From G963674685 sp963674685 (GTDB lineage Bacteria; Lernaellota; Lernaellaia; JACKCT01): a stretch of DNA of 64,000 bases. The notes under the pieces are model-generated. The model saw nothing but the letters and a program-made list of their open reading frames with translations. It ran no database searches and was not told the DNA's origin. The translations under genes and the position numbers were made by a program. How positions within the stretch are numbered: the first letter of the stretch is position 1; the number at the start of each line of letters is the position of its first letter. The stretch spans positions 682,001 through 746,000 of the forward strand of contig CAXXWT010000005.1 in NCBI GenBank assembly GCA_963674685.2, in the 5' to 3' direction. This document shows positions 9,151 to 18,410 of this stretch, in pieces.

Positions 9151-9181
9151 AAATAAAAAGGGGCCGTAAACCGGCCCCTTT
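9151..9181 (-). terminator. Rho-independent terminator of the DsbA-like gene
   Basis: On the minus strand AAAGGGGCCGG-TTTA-CGGCCCCTTT forms a strong stem followed by TTTTTATTT. It lies about 20 bases after the stop codon of the DsbA-like gene. The group II intron begins two bases after the T-tract. Confidence 0.9.
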
Positions 9182-9202
9182 GATATTGACGATTAGGCTC
9201 TT

Positions 9203-10093
9203 TTACTTTTTCTCGGCGAGAATTCCGTCGATAACTTCCTTGAAGGCGGCTTTCGGTTTAGCGCCTCGAAGTTTCTTGCCGTTGACGAAGAAGGTCGGAA
9301 CGCCACGCACGCCGAGGCCGTCGGCGACTTTGCCGAAACGATCCAAATCTCCCTGCCACTTTTCGACCTTCATATCTTCTTTGAATTTGCTCATGTTCAT
9401 GCCGTTTTCCTCGGCCCATTTGAGATAAAGCTCTTCGCCCATTTCCTTCTGGTGCTCCCAGAGGTAATCATGGAATTCCCAGAATTTACCCTGTTTCCAG
9501 GCGGCAAAGGAGGCGGCGGCGGCGGCGGGGGCTTTTTGGTGGAAACCCAGCGGCCGCATGACATAGTAAAGCTTTATTTTCCCTTCGTATTCATCCATGA
9601 CCTCTTTCATCGTATTGGCGCCGCGCTTGCAGAAGGGGCACTGGAATTCGGAGAATTCATAAATGACGATGGGGGCGTCATCGGGTCCCTTGGAGGGAAC
9701 TTCATCGGATTTGATGTCGACTTCGTAGATTTTATTGGGATCCTCTTCTTCCTGAGGCTTTCTCCTTGGCGACCGAGCGGCGACGGACAAGGTTTTCAGG
9801 GGTTCTTTTTCCAGGCTTTTCATGACTCTGTCGAACTTTTTCTCATCTTTGGCGTTGTCGCCCAGGAACTTCACAAATTCCTTGCTCATGTCTCCCGATG
9901 AGTTGAGAATCTGTTTGTAAACTTCTTTCTCTTCGGCGGACATCGAGTCCGGATCGGGCATTTTCACACCCATTGCAGCCAGTTTTTTAGCCTGTGCAAT
10001 CTGCTCCGGCGTCAAGCCGGATGTGTTGCATGCAACAGCCAGCAGCAGGATTGCCGCTATCGTAACAAGAATCAGGACATGTCGCTTTTTCAC
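9203..10093 (-). CDS. DsbA-like thioredoxin-fold lipoprotein
   Basis: 296 residues. A signal peptide with lipobox LLAVAC places the lipid-bearing Cys at 22, so the protein is membrane-anchored on the periplasmic side. Residues 25-120 are charged and helical. The thioredoxin/DSBA domain starts near 125 with YEVDIKSDEVPSKGPDDAPI. It carries the CPFC redox site at 152-155 and the cis-Pro loop RGVPTFFVNGKKL near 264. It should oxidise or isomerise disulfides in exported proteins, a role in demand here because several neighbouring secreted proteins carry dozens of cysteines. No partner dsbB or ccdA-like gene is adjacent. Confidence 0.9.
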   Translation of the reverse strand: MKKRHVLILVTIAAILLLAVACNTSGLTPEQIAQAKKLAAMGVKMPDPDSMSAEEKEVYKQILNSSGDMSKEFVKFLGDNAKDEKKFDRVMKSLEKEPLKTLSVAARSPRRKPQEEEDPNKIYEVDIKSDEVPSKGPDDAPIVIYEFSEFQCPFCKRGANTMKEVMDEYEGKIKLYYVMRPLGFHQKAPAAAAASFAAWKQGKFWEFHDYLWEHQKEMGEELYLKWAEENGMNMSKFKEDMKVEKWQGDLDRFGKVADGLGVRGVPTFFVNGKKLRGAKPKAAFKEVIDGILAEKK

Positions 10094-10227
10094 TTTGTAT
10101 CTCCCACTTTTGGTTATAGGCCCTTAATAGACTCCAATGAACAATTGAGGGCGTAATCATAAACTCAAAAAATCTCAAGTCAAGGAGGGCTTTTGTCTTG
10201 GCATGGGGGTTGTGCCGAAGGGCACGT

Positions 10228-11265
10228 TCAGCAAGCCCCAATTTTCATTTCAAAACTTCTCTCGGCCAGGTTCATCAGATCCACATAATTCCACGCGCCC
10301 TGGTCGTTGATGAGGCGGGCCAGTTTTTTCGGGATGGATTCCAGGCCCAGGTATGCGCCGCTGACGGCGCCCGCCATGGCGGCGGTAGTGTCCACGTCCC
10401 CGCCGCAGGCGATGGCGGCGCAGATGGTCTCCCAGTAATTGTGCGGTGTTTTCAAAAACGAATACAGGCTCCATAGCACGCTTCCGATCACGTAAGGCGA
10501 AATCCCCTCCCAGACCTTGCCCTCATCGAGATCCAGGCCCGCGGCGGCAATCAGGGGCATAGCCTCCTCGGCCGGCAAGTCAATCCATCCCGGAAGTTCT
10601 GTCAAAAGTTCGGAAAACACGGCGTGAATAGGCAAGGTCCATTCGCCAAGTTGGGCGCAGAAGGAAGCCGGCTTGATATCCGCCGTTGTAAGCGCCAGCG
10701 CCACAGCCCCCGCGACGGCGACGGCGCCCGCCACGGCTCTGGGGTCCTGGTGCGTGATGCGGCCCTGATCCGAGGCCACGCGGATCATCTTTTCCGGATT
10801 GTCGAAAAATAGCAGGCCCACCGGCGCGCTGCGCATGGCGCTTCCGTTGCCCGCCGACGGCGGCGGCGTTCCCGCCTCGGTCCAGAAAACGCCGCGATTC
10901 AACCTGTCCGCAGCCTGCTGCGTGGCCATTCCCCGGCCCACAACCCGGCCCGAAGCGAAAATATCCGCGATGCGCTGCGAATAATCCAAAGGATCGAAAT
11001 CCTTGCAGATCATCAGACTTTGCAATAATTCGCGGGCCAGTTGCGTGTCGTCGGTGTATTGCCCGAAGGAAAAGGGACGGCGGCCCTGGCGGCCGACGTC
11101 GCCGGATTTCAGAACCTTTTCAACGTATTGCGCGCAAACGGCGGAAGAAAAGCCTTCCACCACGAATCCGGCTGCGTCGCCGAGCGCCTGTCCGATGATG
11201 CAGCCTGAAAATTGTTCCTTGCGTGGTCGCGCCATTGGCAATGTCCGTTCTTCGCGGGCTTTCAT
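10228..11265 (-). CDS. ADP-ribosylglycohydrolase (DraG/ARH family)
   Basis: 345 residues of a cytoplasmic hydrolase that removes ADP-ribose from modified proteins or small molecules. The family hallmarks are GQALGDAAGFVVEG (residues 25-38), YTDDTQLA (70-77), whose acidic residues bind the di-metal site, and the C-terminal GGDVDTTAAMAGAVSGAYLG (288-307) that completes it. A second Met (MARPRKEQ) ten codons in is an alternative start; neither has a clear ribosome site. No ADP-ribosyltransferase gene is nearby, so the target is unknown. It is divergent from the small membrane/TPR pair. Confidence 0.92.
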   Translation of the reverse strand: MKAREERTLPMARPRKEQFSGCIIGQALGDAAGFVVEGFSSAVCAQYVEKVLKSGDVGRQGRRPFSFGQYTDDTQLARELLQSLMICKDFDPLDYSQRIADIFASGRVVGRGMATQQAADRLNRGVFWTEAGTPPPSAGNGSAMRSAPVGLLFFDNPEKMIRVASDQGRITHQDPRAVAGAVAVAGAVALALTTADIKPASFCAQLGEWTLPIHAVFSELLTELPGWIDLPAEEAMPLIAAAGLDLDEGKVWEGISPYVIGSVLWSLYSFLKTPHNYWETICAAIACGGDVDTTAAMAGAVSGAYLGLESIPKKLARLINDQGAWNYVDLMNLAERSFEMKIGAC

Positions 11266-11385
11266 GAAAACGCTATCGGTAAATTTTCATAGGCGCAAGA
11301 GCAACCATGTTGACCCTGCGCAACCCTATCATTTATGAAGGATCATGACGAACACGATCCCCTTTCTAGAAATTCGGCAGGAAAC

Positions 11386-11664
11386 ATGAAATCCATTAGC
11401 CGGTTTATCGTCATCAATCTCGCGCTGCTCGTTTTATTAATGACAATCCTGGAAATCGACGACCGGTTCGCGGCCCTGTGGTTTTGCCGGGGAAAATGCC
11501 TCCTAAAAATCGGTCAGCGTAAAAAAGCCCTGACAGCCTTCCAGCAGGCATTATTTTGCGACACCTCGCCGGAGCGCGCCCTGGCATGGCCGATTTATCT
11601 GTCTGAGATTCTGGCTGAAATGCCGACCAGCCTCGCCGAATCCCGTCGGGAGGGCGCGTTATGA
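11386..11664 (+). CDS. Small single-TM protein with TPR-like helix pair
   Basis: 92 residues from ATG 11386, chosen because AGGA lies five bases upstream; the frame is open back to 11335. Residues 4-22 form a hydrophobic segment, probably an inner-membrane anchor. The rest (FCRGKCLLKIGQRKKALTAFQQALFCDT) reads as one TPR-like helix pair. The stop overlaps the start of the next gene by four bases (ATGA), so the two are translationally coupled. I do not recognise a named family. Confidence 0.65.
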   Translation: MKSISRFIVINLALLVLLMTILEIDDRFAALWFCRGKCLLKIGQRKKALTAFQQALFCDTSPERALAWPIYLSEILAEMPTSLAESRREGAL

Positions 11665-12866
11665 GTTACAGGCCGCGGCCCAAAGGCAAAAATCCCTGGC
11701 TGGTCATCGGACTGAATATCACCCTGCTCATTTTCCTTTTGGTCGTCGTCAAAAAAATTGTCCTTGAATCGGATTCGGGGCCGCAGACTCTTTCATACTT
11801 GAAAATCGACAACGGACAGGCCCGGATCGAGGGCGCAAGCGCAAGGATTCCCGTTGAAAGGCCAAAAGGAGGCGTCCGCATTTTGATTCTGGGCGGCGGG
11901 CCGTTTTTTGACGGCGACGCCGACGCCGTCGATAAACTCACGGTGGAAACGGCGAAGCTTCTTCCGAAAAGTCCGGTGGAGATCTACCGACTTCACTTTT
12001 CCGACCTGAAGCTTTCGGATCTGCCGAACCTGCTTAACGATTGCCGCAAGCTTCATCCCACGCTGATTGTGATTTTCCCCATAGTCGACATGGGAATTCT
12101 TTCCGTCGCACAGCAGTCGGCGTTGCTGCGTTTGCCGATGCGCAAAAAAATCCAGTGGCTGTTTGACGGCCCGACGCCCGCCGGAAGCCAAATGCCGGAG
12201 GAAATTCTGGCCGATCCGGCAAAGCCCAGAAAATTTCTCGCCCATATCGCCATTCAGGCCGCCAAAGCGGTCTCGGATCAAAGCGGGCAGGAAATCGAAT
12301 TCGTCGATCTGATCGAAAATCCGGATCCGGACCTGGAGAATTCCGCCGCCAAGCTGGAAAGGCAGACACTGTGGGCGCTTGATTTTGTAATCGGAAACGC
12401 TTTGAGAAAAATGACCGCGGACCGATATCACGTGGCGATGGTCGGCATGGATCCCAAACCGGAGGGCCCGCCGAAATGGGCGCAGATCGGACCCTTAACG
12501 TGCGCGGGCCGCGAAGAAGTCCTGGCGGTTCATCGTAAGGCCGCGCAACACTTGCGGGCGGGAGAAAACGAGAAGGCGCGCGCCGGTTTCGAACAGGCGC
12601 TTTCTCTCGCGCCGCAAAACGTCGCGGCCCTTTGGGGGCTTGCTGAAATTTACCGGAAGCAAGGCAATACCAAACTCCAAAACGAATACATGGCAAGAGC
12701 CATGGAAAACGACGCGGCCCTGGCCTCGTTGAAATCGCTGCCGAAAGCCGGCGTGGAGGTCCTGGCCCAGTCCGCGCACGCCGCTTACCTGGATTATGAC
12801 GTCACCGCCGGCGGCGAGAATGAAAAACTCCGCGCGCTGGCCTTCTGGATGGCGCATAATCTCTAA
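11661..12866 (+). CDS. Membrane-anchored protein with C-terminal TPR
   Basis: 401 residues. A TM segment at about 13-31 follows a basic N-terminus. A central alpha/beta region begins VRILILGGGPFFDGDADAVDKL near 73 and contains LIVIFPIVDMG and VAMVGMDPKPEGPPKW. It resembles an SGNH/Rossmann-like fold, but the catalytic motifs are not clear enough to call. Residues about 290-350 are TPR-like (HLRAGENEKARAGFEQALSLAPQNVAALWGLAEIYRKQGN). It is coupled to the upstream small TPR protein by an ATGA overlap. Function unknown. Confidence 0.7.
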   Translation: MSYRPRPKGKNPWLVIGLNITLLIFLLVVVKKIVLESDSGPQTLSYLKIDNGQARIEGASARIPVERPKGGVRILILGGGPFFDGDADAVDKLTVETAKLLPKSPVEIYRLHFSDLKLSDLPNLLNDCRKLHPTLIVIFPIVDMGILSVAQQSALLRLPMRKKIQWLFDGPTPAGSQMPEEILADPAKPRKFLAHIAIQAAKAVSDQSGQEIEFVDLIENPDPDLENSAAKLERQTLWALDFVIGNALRKMTADRYHVAMVGMDPKPEGPPKWAQIGPLTCAGREEVLAVHRKAAQHLRAGENEKARAGFEQALSLAPQNVAALWGLAEIYRKQGNTKLQNEYMARAMENDAALASLKSLPKAGVEVLAQSAHAAYLDYDVTAGGENEKLRALAFWMAHNL

Positions 12867-13008
12867 ATCTAAAGGATGAGGGAGGAATTCCGCATTCTTT
12901 TAAAGCTTCCCTCAGTTTAATCTCACCTGGAGATTCTGGACGCAAATTTCATTGACATCCGATACTCCCAGTCGATATTCTAAATCATCTTTGCCTTCGG
13001 GGGACGAA

Positions 13009-13956
13009 GTGAAAAAAGACGAAATCGAAATAATCGAAAAAATCCCGGAATCGGGAAGGCGTGACTTTCTGGAAGATTCGCTGGCGATCCTGCTGGCGGG
13101 ATTTGCCGCACCGCCGTTTTTACTGCGGGCGTTTAGCGCCAAAGACGACAAAAAGACCGTCAAAGGCGAAAAGAAAACCATTAAGACGAATTTCAATTCC
13201 AGGCGGATAAAAACCGTCATCGGTCCTCCCTACGATAAGTATTTGGGAGAAAAGCTGAAGTACAGCGTGGATTTTCTTTCCACGTTCAAAGCCGCGGAAG
13301 TCAGTGTGGTTTTCCGGCCGGGATACGGCGGCAAACTCATCGCCGAAATCGACGCGGTGGCCAAAGGCGTCGTCGGCTGGGCGACGAATATGAAACGCCA
13401 ATTTTTCCGCTCGTATCTGGAAATCATGGAAGTCGGGGGGAAACAGCGCCTGGTGGTCACGTATTTTTCCCGCATTTCGGTCAAGGGCGAAAAGACCTAC
13501 AAAAGCGTCCATCGGTTCGATTACAAGCGCGGAAAATGGCATTTTCGAAAGTATAAAAACGGCCGCAGAAAAGAAAGATGGTCAAAACCGATACCAAGCG
13601 GAGTTTTTTATGAAGATTTTGCCGGTTTCATGTATAATGTGCGCGCCGGGTTCTACGGCGAGATGAAGCCGGGACACGAATTTTCGATTCGAAGCGTCCC
13701 CTTCAAGGAGATTGACAGCTACACGGTTCACGTGGCGTCCGGGCAACAGATGGACGCGGAAAGGAAATGGATTAAAAAAACTCCCGGCGCCGCCTTGATG
13801 GGCATCGTGGACATACACCAGAAAATTTTCGGAATGAAAACCGGCGAAGGAAAAGTACTTGTCGACAAAGACCTCCTTCCACTATCGGGCAAAGTGAAAG
13901 ACGCCGTATCCTTCGGCGACGTGACGGTCAACCTCGTCGAGCGCTCAAAAGCCTAA
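13009..13956 (+). CDS. DUF3108-like exported protein with Tat-type signal
   Basis: 315 residues from GTG 13009, preceded by GGGGGA at good spacing; the frame opens earlier from a TTG with no ribosome site. Residues 16-41 read GRRDFLEDSLAILLAGFAAP, a twin-arginine-like signal (RRxFL followed by a mild hydrophobic stretch). From about 75 the chain (YLGEKLKYSVDFLSTFKAAEVSVVF) matches the DUF3108 beta-barrel pattern and resembles the product of the gene at 36984. A periplasmic location is expected; the molecular role of DUF3108 is not established. It follows the TPR gene pair by about 140 bases. Confidence 0.75.
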   Translation: MKKDEIEIIEKIPESGRRDFLEDSLAILLAGFAAPPFLLRAFSAKDDKKTVKGEKKTIKTNFNSRRIKTVIGPPYDKYLGEKLKYSVDFLSTFKAAEVSVVFRPGYGGKLIAEIDAVAKGVVGWATNMKRQFFRSYLEIMEVGGKQRLVVTYFSRISVKGEKTYKSVHRFDYKRGKWHFRKYKNGRRKERWSKPIPSGVFYEDFAGFMYNVRAGFYGEMKPGHEFSIRSVPFKEIDSYTVHVASGQQMDAERKWIKKTPGAALMGIVDIHQKIFGMKTGEGKVLVDKDLLPLSGKVKDAVSFGDVTVNLVERSKA

Positions 13957-14043
13957 AGGTATTCCAGACAAAGACTGAACCGGCGAACGATTTTATTTTA
14001 TTTAAGAAAATTGCGGGGCGACGAAACCGGAGAAAATGAATCG

Positions 14044-14904
14044 ATGAAGAGGTTTTTAAAAACGAACGGCGCCACGCCGATCGTCGACCGAAGAATCAAA
14101 ACAACGGGACCCACGGCGCTTTGCGTCGATATGCACATCCACTCGTGCTATTCCGACGCTCCCAGAAACACGCCCGACGCCATCGTCGAAAAATGCCATG
14201 AGAACAACGTGGGCGTGGCGGTGTGCGATCACAACGAAATCCGCGCCTCCGTAATGCTTGCGCAAAGTCAAAAAGTTCTATGCGTGCCCGCTATAGAAGT
14301 CGGCGCCAAGGAGCGCCTGGAATTCATCGCCTATTTCAAGAATACGGCGACCCTGGAAGATTTCTACCGCCGCGAAGTCGAGCCGTATAAACGCTCCCGC
14401 TTTTTCGCCAAGCTGGACCGCTCCTTCACCGAACTGATTCCCGCCGCAAAAGAGCGCGGCGCCCTGGTTTGCCTGCCGCATCCTTTCGCACCCACGTACA
14501 AGAACATCAACCACAATCCCCGGCGAAAGGCCGCGCTGTTCGCGCCGGAGATTTTCGGCCGCGTGGACCTTATCGAAGTCACCAACGGGCACCTTCCCGA
14601 CAAGCGAAACTACCGGGCCTACATGCTCAAAGAGTTGTTCGATAAAAATTCCAGCGCCGGCTCCGACAGCCACCGACCCGAGGAAATCGGAAACGTCTAT
14701 TTGCGTTTCGACCAGGTTCTCGACGCCGAAGGCGTTTTCGATCACATGCTCCGGCCGAAAAAAGTGGGCATCGCCAAGCCTTACAGAGTCGTGCGATTCG
14801 CCAAGACGGCGCGAAACGCCGCCCCCACGCATTTGCAACTTTACTTCTCACGCAAGCGCCAACAAAGCTGGATGACCAAATACGGCGAGGCGGCGGCGGG
14901 ATAA
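14044..14904 (+). CDS. PHP-domain metal-dependent phosphoesterase
   Basis: 286 residues from ATG 14044; the frame continues upstream to a TTG lacking support. The PHP metal ligands are all present: HIHSCYSD near residue 31, CDHNE near 62, EVGAKE near 83, LPHPF near 140 and SDSHRPEEIG near 207. It should be a cytoplasmic phosphoesterase of the stand-alone YciV/RNase AM-like type, using two or three divalent metals; the substrate is not predictable. It is co-directional with the DUF3108 gene 87 bases upstream, which may be coincidence. Confidence 0.88.
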   Translation: MKRFLKTNGATPIVDRRIKTTGPTALCVDMHIHSCYSDAPRNTPDAIVEKCHENNVGVAVCDHNEIRASVMLAQSQKVLCVPAIEVGAKERLEFIAYFKNTATLEDFYRREVEPYKRSRFFAKLDRSFTELIPAAKERGALVCLPHPFAPTYKNINHNPRRKAALFAPEIFGRVDLIEVTNGHLPDKRNYRAYMLKELFDKNSSAGSDSHRPEEIGNVYLRFDQVLDAEGVFDHMLRPKKVGIAKPYRVVRFAKTARNAAPTHLQLYFSRKRQQSWMTKYGEAAAG

Positions 14905-15001
14905 GCAAAGAGCCGGACCCGAAAACCAGTTTATCGATCTTTTTTGGAGATAATTAATAAGGAATTTTCCGGTAAGAATCTGATCGAGGCTAATAAACAG
15001 A

Positions 15002-16849
15002 TCAACTCTTCTTGTACGTTTCCCTCAGCTTCACCAGGCCCCGATAAAATTCATCCATCGTGCCGTCTATCGAGCGGCGAACCCAGAACATGAAGCTGGT
15101 GGCGACTACGGCGCCGTTCACGCCTTTGTCGAATCCGTTTTTGTAGAAAAATGAAAAGCCGCCGTCGGGATTTTCACAGAACTTGTCGTTCATGAAAAAG
15201 AAATACTTTGTATAATAAGCCCATTGAAGACTGTCGGTATCCAGTAGGATCTGAAACTCTTTCTTTTGCCTTTCGAAACACTCTGGTTCCTTTAGAATCT
15301 TTTGGTAAGTGAGGTAAAAAATTTCCGCCAGCTCGGCAACGTATTTGTCGTAAATCCATTGCGTCGCTTTGCGGAAGGCGGCGTCCTTTGCCGCGGGGAC
15401 GGCGTTATCGACCATCCATTTCACAAACTCGGGATTATAATACCCAAAAGAGTTTTTTGAACTGAAATTCAATTTCTCGTTTGTATGCGGACCTTTTAGG
15501 AAAACATCCATGCCGGATAGTTCGGAAAGGACTTTGTACGGGGCAAAGGATAACAGGTGACAGGCAAAAGCCTGCATACCGCCCTTGGGAAAGTAGTCAT
15601 AATCCTTATGCTCTTCGCATGCGTTTTTCGTCGTAGGAACGGCAAGCCAGGCCCTGCGTATCATGTCCATGCAATCCGGATCGCAGGATTCCTCAACCCA
15701 CTGCGTGACCTGTTCGTAATAAGGATTATCGTCCGGATACTCGACCAGGAATAATTTATATTCCTTATATTTCTTCACCTTTGAAATACTCAAATTTTCC
15801 CTGAGCTGCTGTAAGTCCGTGTACTTTTTTCGTATCTCTTCCAGGCGGACCTGATCCTTTGATTCACTGGCTTCTTTTTCCCGGCGCTTTCGTCCGAGAG
15901 ACGACAGAATTGACCGAACCGAGGGGTAATGTTTCGATTTTTCCGGGCTATCGGCCGAATCAGCCAATGCCGCCGGCTCAGGCGGCGCATCAGAAGGCTC
16001 AACGGTGTTCGCATGACGAAACAACATCTGACTCGTGCCGTCCCACCAGCCGAAGGATAGAGAAAAGCCCGGGGCTCCGGAGGGGATTTGCGCCTTAAGA
16101 TGGGCCGCCAACTCGATGAAGGTCACGTATCCGTCCCGCTGCCCGCCGACCCCGTCGGCGCTGCCGTCAATGGCGCGGGTAAACTCGTCCGCGAAAGTGC
16201 CGGCGGGCGTCGATTGTCCCGCGTCCTGCGCAATGAGAACGTTGATGGCGGGTTGCCCAAGCCAGTAGTTTACGCTTTCGGTCGTGCCGCCGCTTTTGAC
16301 CATGTCGGGATCGGATGAACGAAAATCAAAGACCATCAGCACATGCCTGCCGGGAAGCTTGTCGATGATTTTCGCGCGCAGCGCATCCATGGGAATATAG
16401 CCGGCCCAATCATCCGATAGCCCAGGCTTGCCGCCGGCCGCCGGAATCAGATAACCGGTTCGTTTTCCCGATCCTTTATCGATCCTCGTTTTCCCGCAGC
16501 CGGAAAAATAGAAAACAAAGCGTTCGTTTACGTCAACTTTCGCCGGTATGTTCGTCTCAATCTGCCGGAGAATATTGCTCCCGGTCGCCTGCGCGTCGCT
16601 GAGCGTGATGACTTCGAAGCCATGCGCTTTCAGCGCCCCTGTGAGCCGCGTAACATTCTCATTTGATTCACTCAGCTTTGACCGGCCGTTTTCGTATTCG
16701 CCGACACTCACGACCAGAGCTACGGATTTATTATACCAGGCGCTTGGCTCCGCATTGCCCGTGTCTTCGGTGTCGTTATTTTGCCCAAAGGCAATAAATG
16801 CGGTGAAGACGAAAACCAGAGTGATGAAAATGATGCACTTCTTTTTCAA
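15002..16849 (-). CDS. Exported caspase-fold protein lacking the catalytic His and Cys
   Basis: 615 residues. A Sec signal peptide ends AFIAFGQ at about 22. Residues 40-270 follow the peptidase C14 layout: KSVALVVSVGEYEN, then LKAHGFEVITLSDAQAT, then RFVFYFSGCGK, then TGYLIP, then VLMVFDFRSSD. The position normally His in FSGHG is Cys118, and the normal catalytic Cys in the D-x-C-x-S strand is Phe176, so it should be proteolytically dead. Residues about 300-615 are helical, Tyr/Lys-rich and not recognised. It could be a scaffold or sensor derived from a metacaspase-like protein. It is co-directional with the neighbouring GDPD gene. Confidence 0.75.
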   Translation of the reverse strand: MKKKCIIFITLVFVFTAFIAFGQNNDTEDTGNAEPSAWYNKSVALVVSVGEYENGRSKLSESNENVTRLTGALKAHGFEVITLSDAQATGSNILRQIETNIPAKVDVNERFVFYFSGCGKTRIDKGSGKRTGYLIPAAGGKPGLSDDWAGYIPMDALRAKIIDKLPGRHVLMVFDFRSSDPDMVKSGGTTESVNYWLGQPAINVLIAQDAGQSTPAGTFADEFTRAIDGSADGVGGQRDGYVTFIELAAHLKAQIPSGAPGFSLSFGWWDGTSQMLFRHANTVEPSDAPPEPAALADSADSPEKSKHYPSVRSILSSLGRKRREKEASESKDQVRLEEIRKKYTDLQQLRENLSISKVKKYKEYKLFLVEYPDDNPYYEQVTQWVEESCDPDCMDMIRRAWLAVPTTKNACEEHKDYDYFPKGGMQAFACHLLSFAPYKVLSELSGMDVFLKGPHTNEKLNFSSKNSFGYYNPEFVKWMVDNAVPAAKDAAFRKATQWIYDKYVAELAEIFYLTYQKILKEPECFERQKKEFQILLDTDSLQWAYYTKYFFFMNDKFCENPDGGFSFFYKNGFDKGVNGAVVATSFMFWVRRSIDGTMDEFYRGLVKLRETYKKS

Positions 16850-16913
16850 GACCGGCCTCCGCGAAGCGAAATAGCATTCGATATTATCGGCTGAGGTTGC
16901 AAAGTTTTATAAA

Positions 16914-17921
16914 TCACTCGCACAGGTTGTCGCGGTATTCTACAAGTTGCCCGGGCATGTCGGTCTGCATGATCTCGACGCCCGTCTCCATCATGTTTTT
17001 CCATCCCCAGTCCACGCCCAGGACGTAAAGCGCGTCGCGCACGCCCAGGGCGTCCATGAACACCACGGCGCCGACGGATTTGATGAGATTCACGTTGCCG
17101 GGTGTCAGGCCGCCGCTGGAAATCTCGATGTGCTCGGGATCGGGATCGAAGTGATCGATGATGGCCTGCGTTTCGTCGACGGACGAAGTCGCGGGCATGA
17201 TGCGCACCTCCGTCGACACGCTGCGCACGCGGTCCAGCTTGTCCATATTGGAAGAATATACGAAGCAGATATCCTCCAGGCCCATGTCCACGACCACCTG
17301 AATGGCGCCTTCGGGCTCGCCGGTCTTCATGTCGATGTCCACCTGCCCGCCGTATGAGTCGGCGACGGCCAGGGCTTCGGCGAAAGTCGGCACTTGCAGA
17401 CCGTCGTATTCCGGCCGCGTGTGCGCGACGGTCAGGGCCTTGATCTGCGCCAGCGTCATTTCCGACACTTCGCCGGTTCCGTTTGTCGTGCGGTCCACGG
17501 TGTCGTCGTGCATCAGGACGTACTCGCCGTCGGCGGTGTCGCGCACGTCCATCTCGACGGCAAACGCGCCCATTTCGAACGCTTGTTCGATGGCGGGAAT
17601 CGTGTTTTCCGGCGCGTGGACTCTGGCGCCGCGATGCGCGCAGACTAACACATCCGGATAAAGCGGCGCGTCGCAGTCGTCGTCCACGTCGTCGTCGACA
17701 TCATCATCCGCGTCGTCGTTTATATCGTCATTCACATCATCGTTGATGTCATCATCGACATCGTCGTTTGCGTCATCGTTGACGTCGTCATTGAGAACAT
17801 CGTTGGTGTCGTCGTCCGCGTCAGCATCATCGCTATCGTCATCGTCGTCGCCGCAGGCGGCGAACGACACGGCAAAAACGAGGCAAAAAATTACGAGCAT
17901 GATTTTGAGAAATAATTTCAT
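16914..17921 (-). CDS. Glycerophosphodiester phosphodiesterase lipoprotein with Asp-rich linker
   Basis: 335 residues. Lipobox SFAAC puts the acylated Cys at 23. Residues 25-83 are a nearly pure Asp/Asn/Val linker. The GDPD TIM-barrel then starts at 91: AHRG (His96, Arg97), ENT (105-107), EMDVR (Glu123, Asp125) and the catalytic HDDT (His138). It should hydrolyse glycerophosphodiesters to glycerol-3-phosphate and an alcohol at the cell surface or in the periplasm. The linker is far longer than in ordinary GDPD enzymes and belongs to the poly-Asp theme seen in several lipoproteins here. A run of GAY/AAY codons makes this DNA locally repetitive. Confidence 0.92.
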   Translation of the reverse strand: MKLFLKIMLVIFCLVFAVSFAACGDDDDDSDDADADDDTNDVLNDDVNDDANDDVDDDINDDVNDDINDDADDDVDDDVDDDCDAPLYPDVLVCAHRGARVHAPENTIPAIEQAFEMGAFAVEMDVRDTADGEYVLMHDDTVDRTTNGTGEVSEMTLAQIKALTVAHTRPEYDGLQVPTFAEALAVADSYGGQVDIDMKTGEPEGAIQVVVDMGLEDICFVYSSNMDKLDRVRSVSTEVRIMPATSSVDETQAIIDHFDPDPEHIEISSGGLTPGNVNLIKSVGAVVFMDALGVRDALYVLGVDWGWKNMMETGVEIMQTDMPGQLVEYRDNLCE

Positions 17922-18046
17922 TCACATTCTCCCTTTCCTTCACTCATGATTAAAATGCCTTTCAAGGTGCTTTGTCCAGGAGTTACTTGATCTAATCAAG
18001 AATCAATGTATTTAGACGCGTGCTGGATGACTAAATGGCCCTGCGC

Positions 18047-18108
18047 GGGTGGCATGGACAAGCTTCTTGGCCCGAAGCTCTCGCTGAGGGCGCTTGTCCG
18101 TGCCACCC
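18047..18108. repeat. Inverted repeat, 17-bp arms
   Basis: GGGTGGCATGGACAAGC and its complement GCTTGTCC-TGCCACCC with one mismatch flank a 28-base loop. This is the first element of the second intergenic repeat island (about 18040-18420). Confidence 0.75.
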
Positions 18109-18122
18109 TCCGATTCGACGTG

Positions 18123-18182
18123 CGCCCCCTCATTATCGCATCTTCGTGAACGCAAAGATGCGATTGGACATTCGCGGCTTTG
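18123..18182 (-). repeat. R1 hairpin repeat, copy E
   Basis: Reverse-oriented unit, nearly identical in its stem to copy C (CGCATCTT/AAGATGCG) but with a decayed ACCCGC end. Confidence 0.7.
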
Positions 18183-18222
18183 TTTTTGGCGATTCCGTTT
18201 GACAGGACGACGGGTTATGAGA

Positions 18223-18269
18223 CAGAGCCGCGCACGGCAAAATCGCCGTCAGGCGATGAGTAAGCGGGT
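18223..18269 (+). repeat. R1 hairpin repeat, copy F (left half of a composite)
   Basis: Shortest copy: the canonical ends flank stem ATCGCC/GGCGAT with a loop of only three bases. It pairs with copy G to form a 188-bp composite resembling 7849-8048. Confidence 0.8.
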
Positions 18270-18350
18270 AATGTATTGACACTCGACATCATCACGCCCT
18301 TGCACGCGCGGTCCCATTTGAAAATAAACATTCCTGCCGATTCGATTCAC

Positions 18351-18410
18351 ACCCGCTCATTCACGCGCCTCAAGCTGTCGCTTTCGGCGCGTTTGTCATT
18401 CGCGGCTCTG
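18351..18410 (-). repeat. R1 hairpin repeat, copy G (right half of a composite)
   Basis: Reverse-oriented unit with stem ACGCGCC/GGCGCGT, a third distinct but fully paired stem, and canonical CGCGGCTCTG end. Confidence 0.8.
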
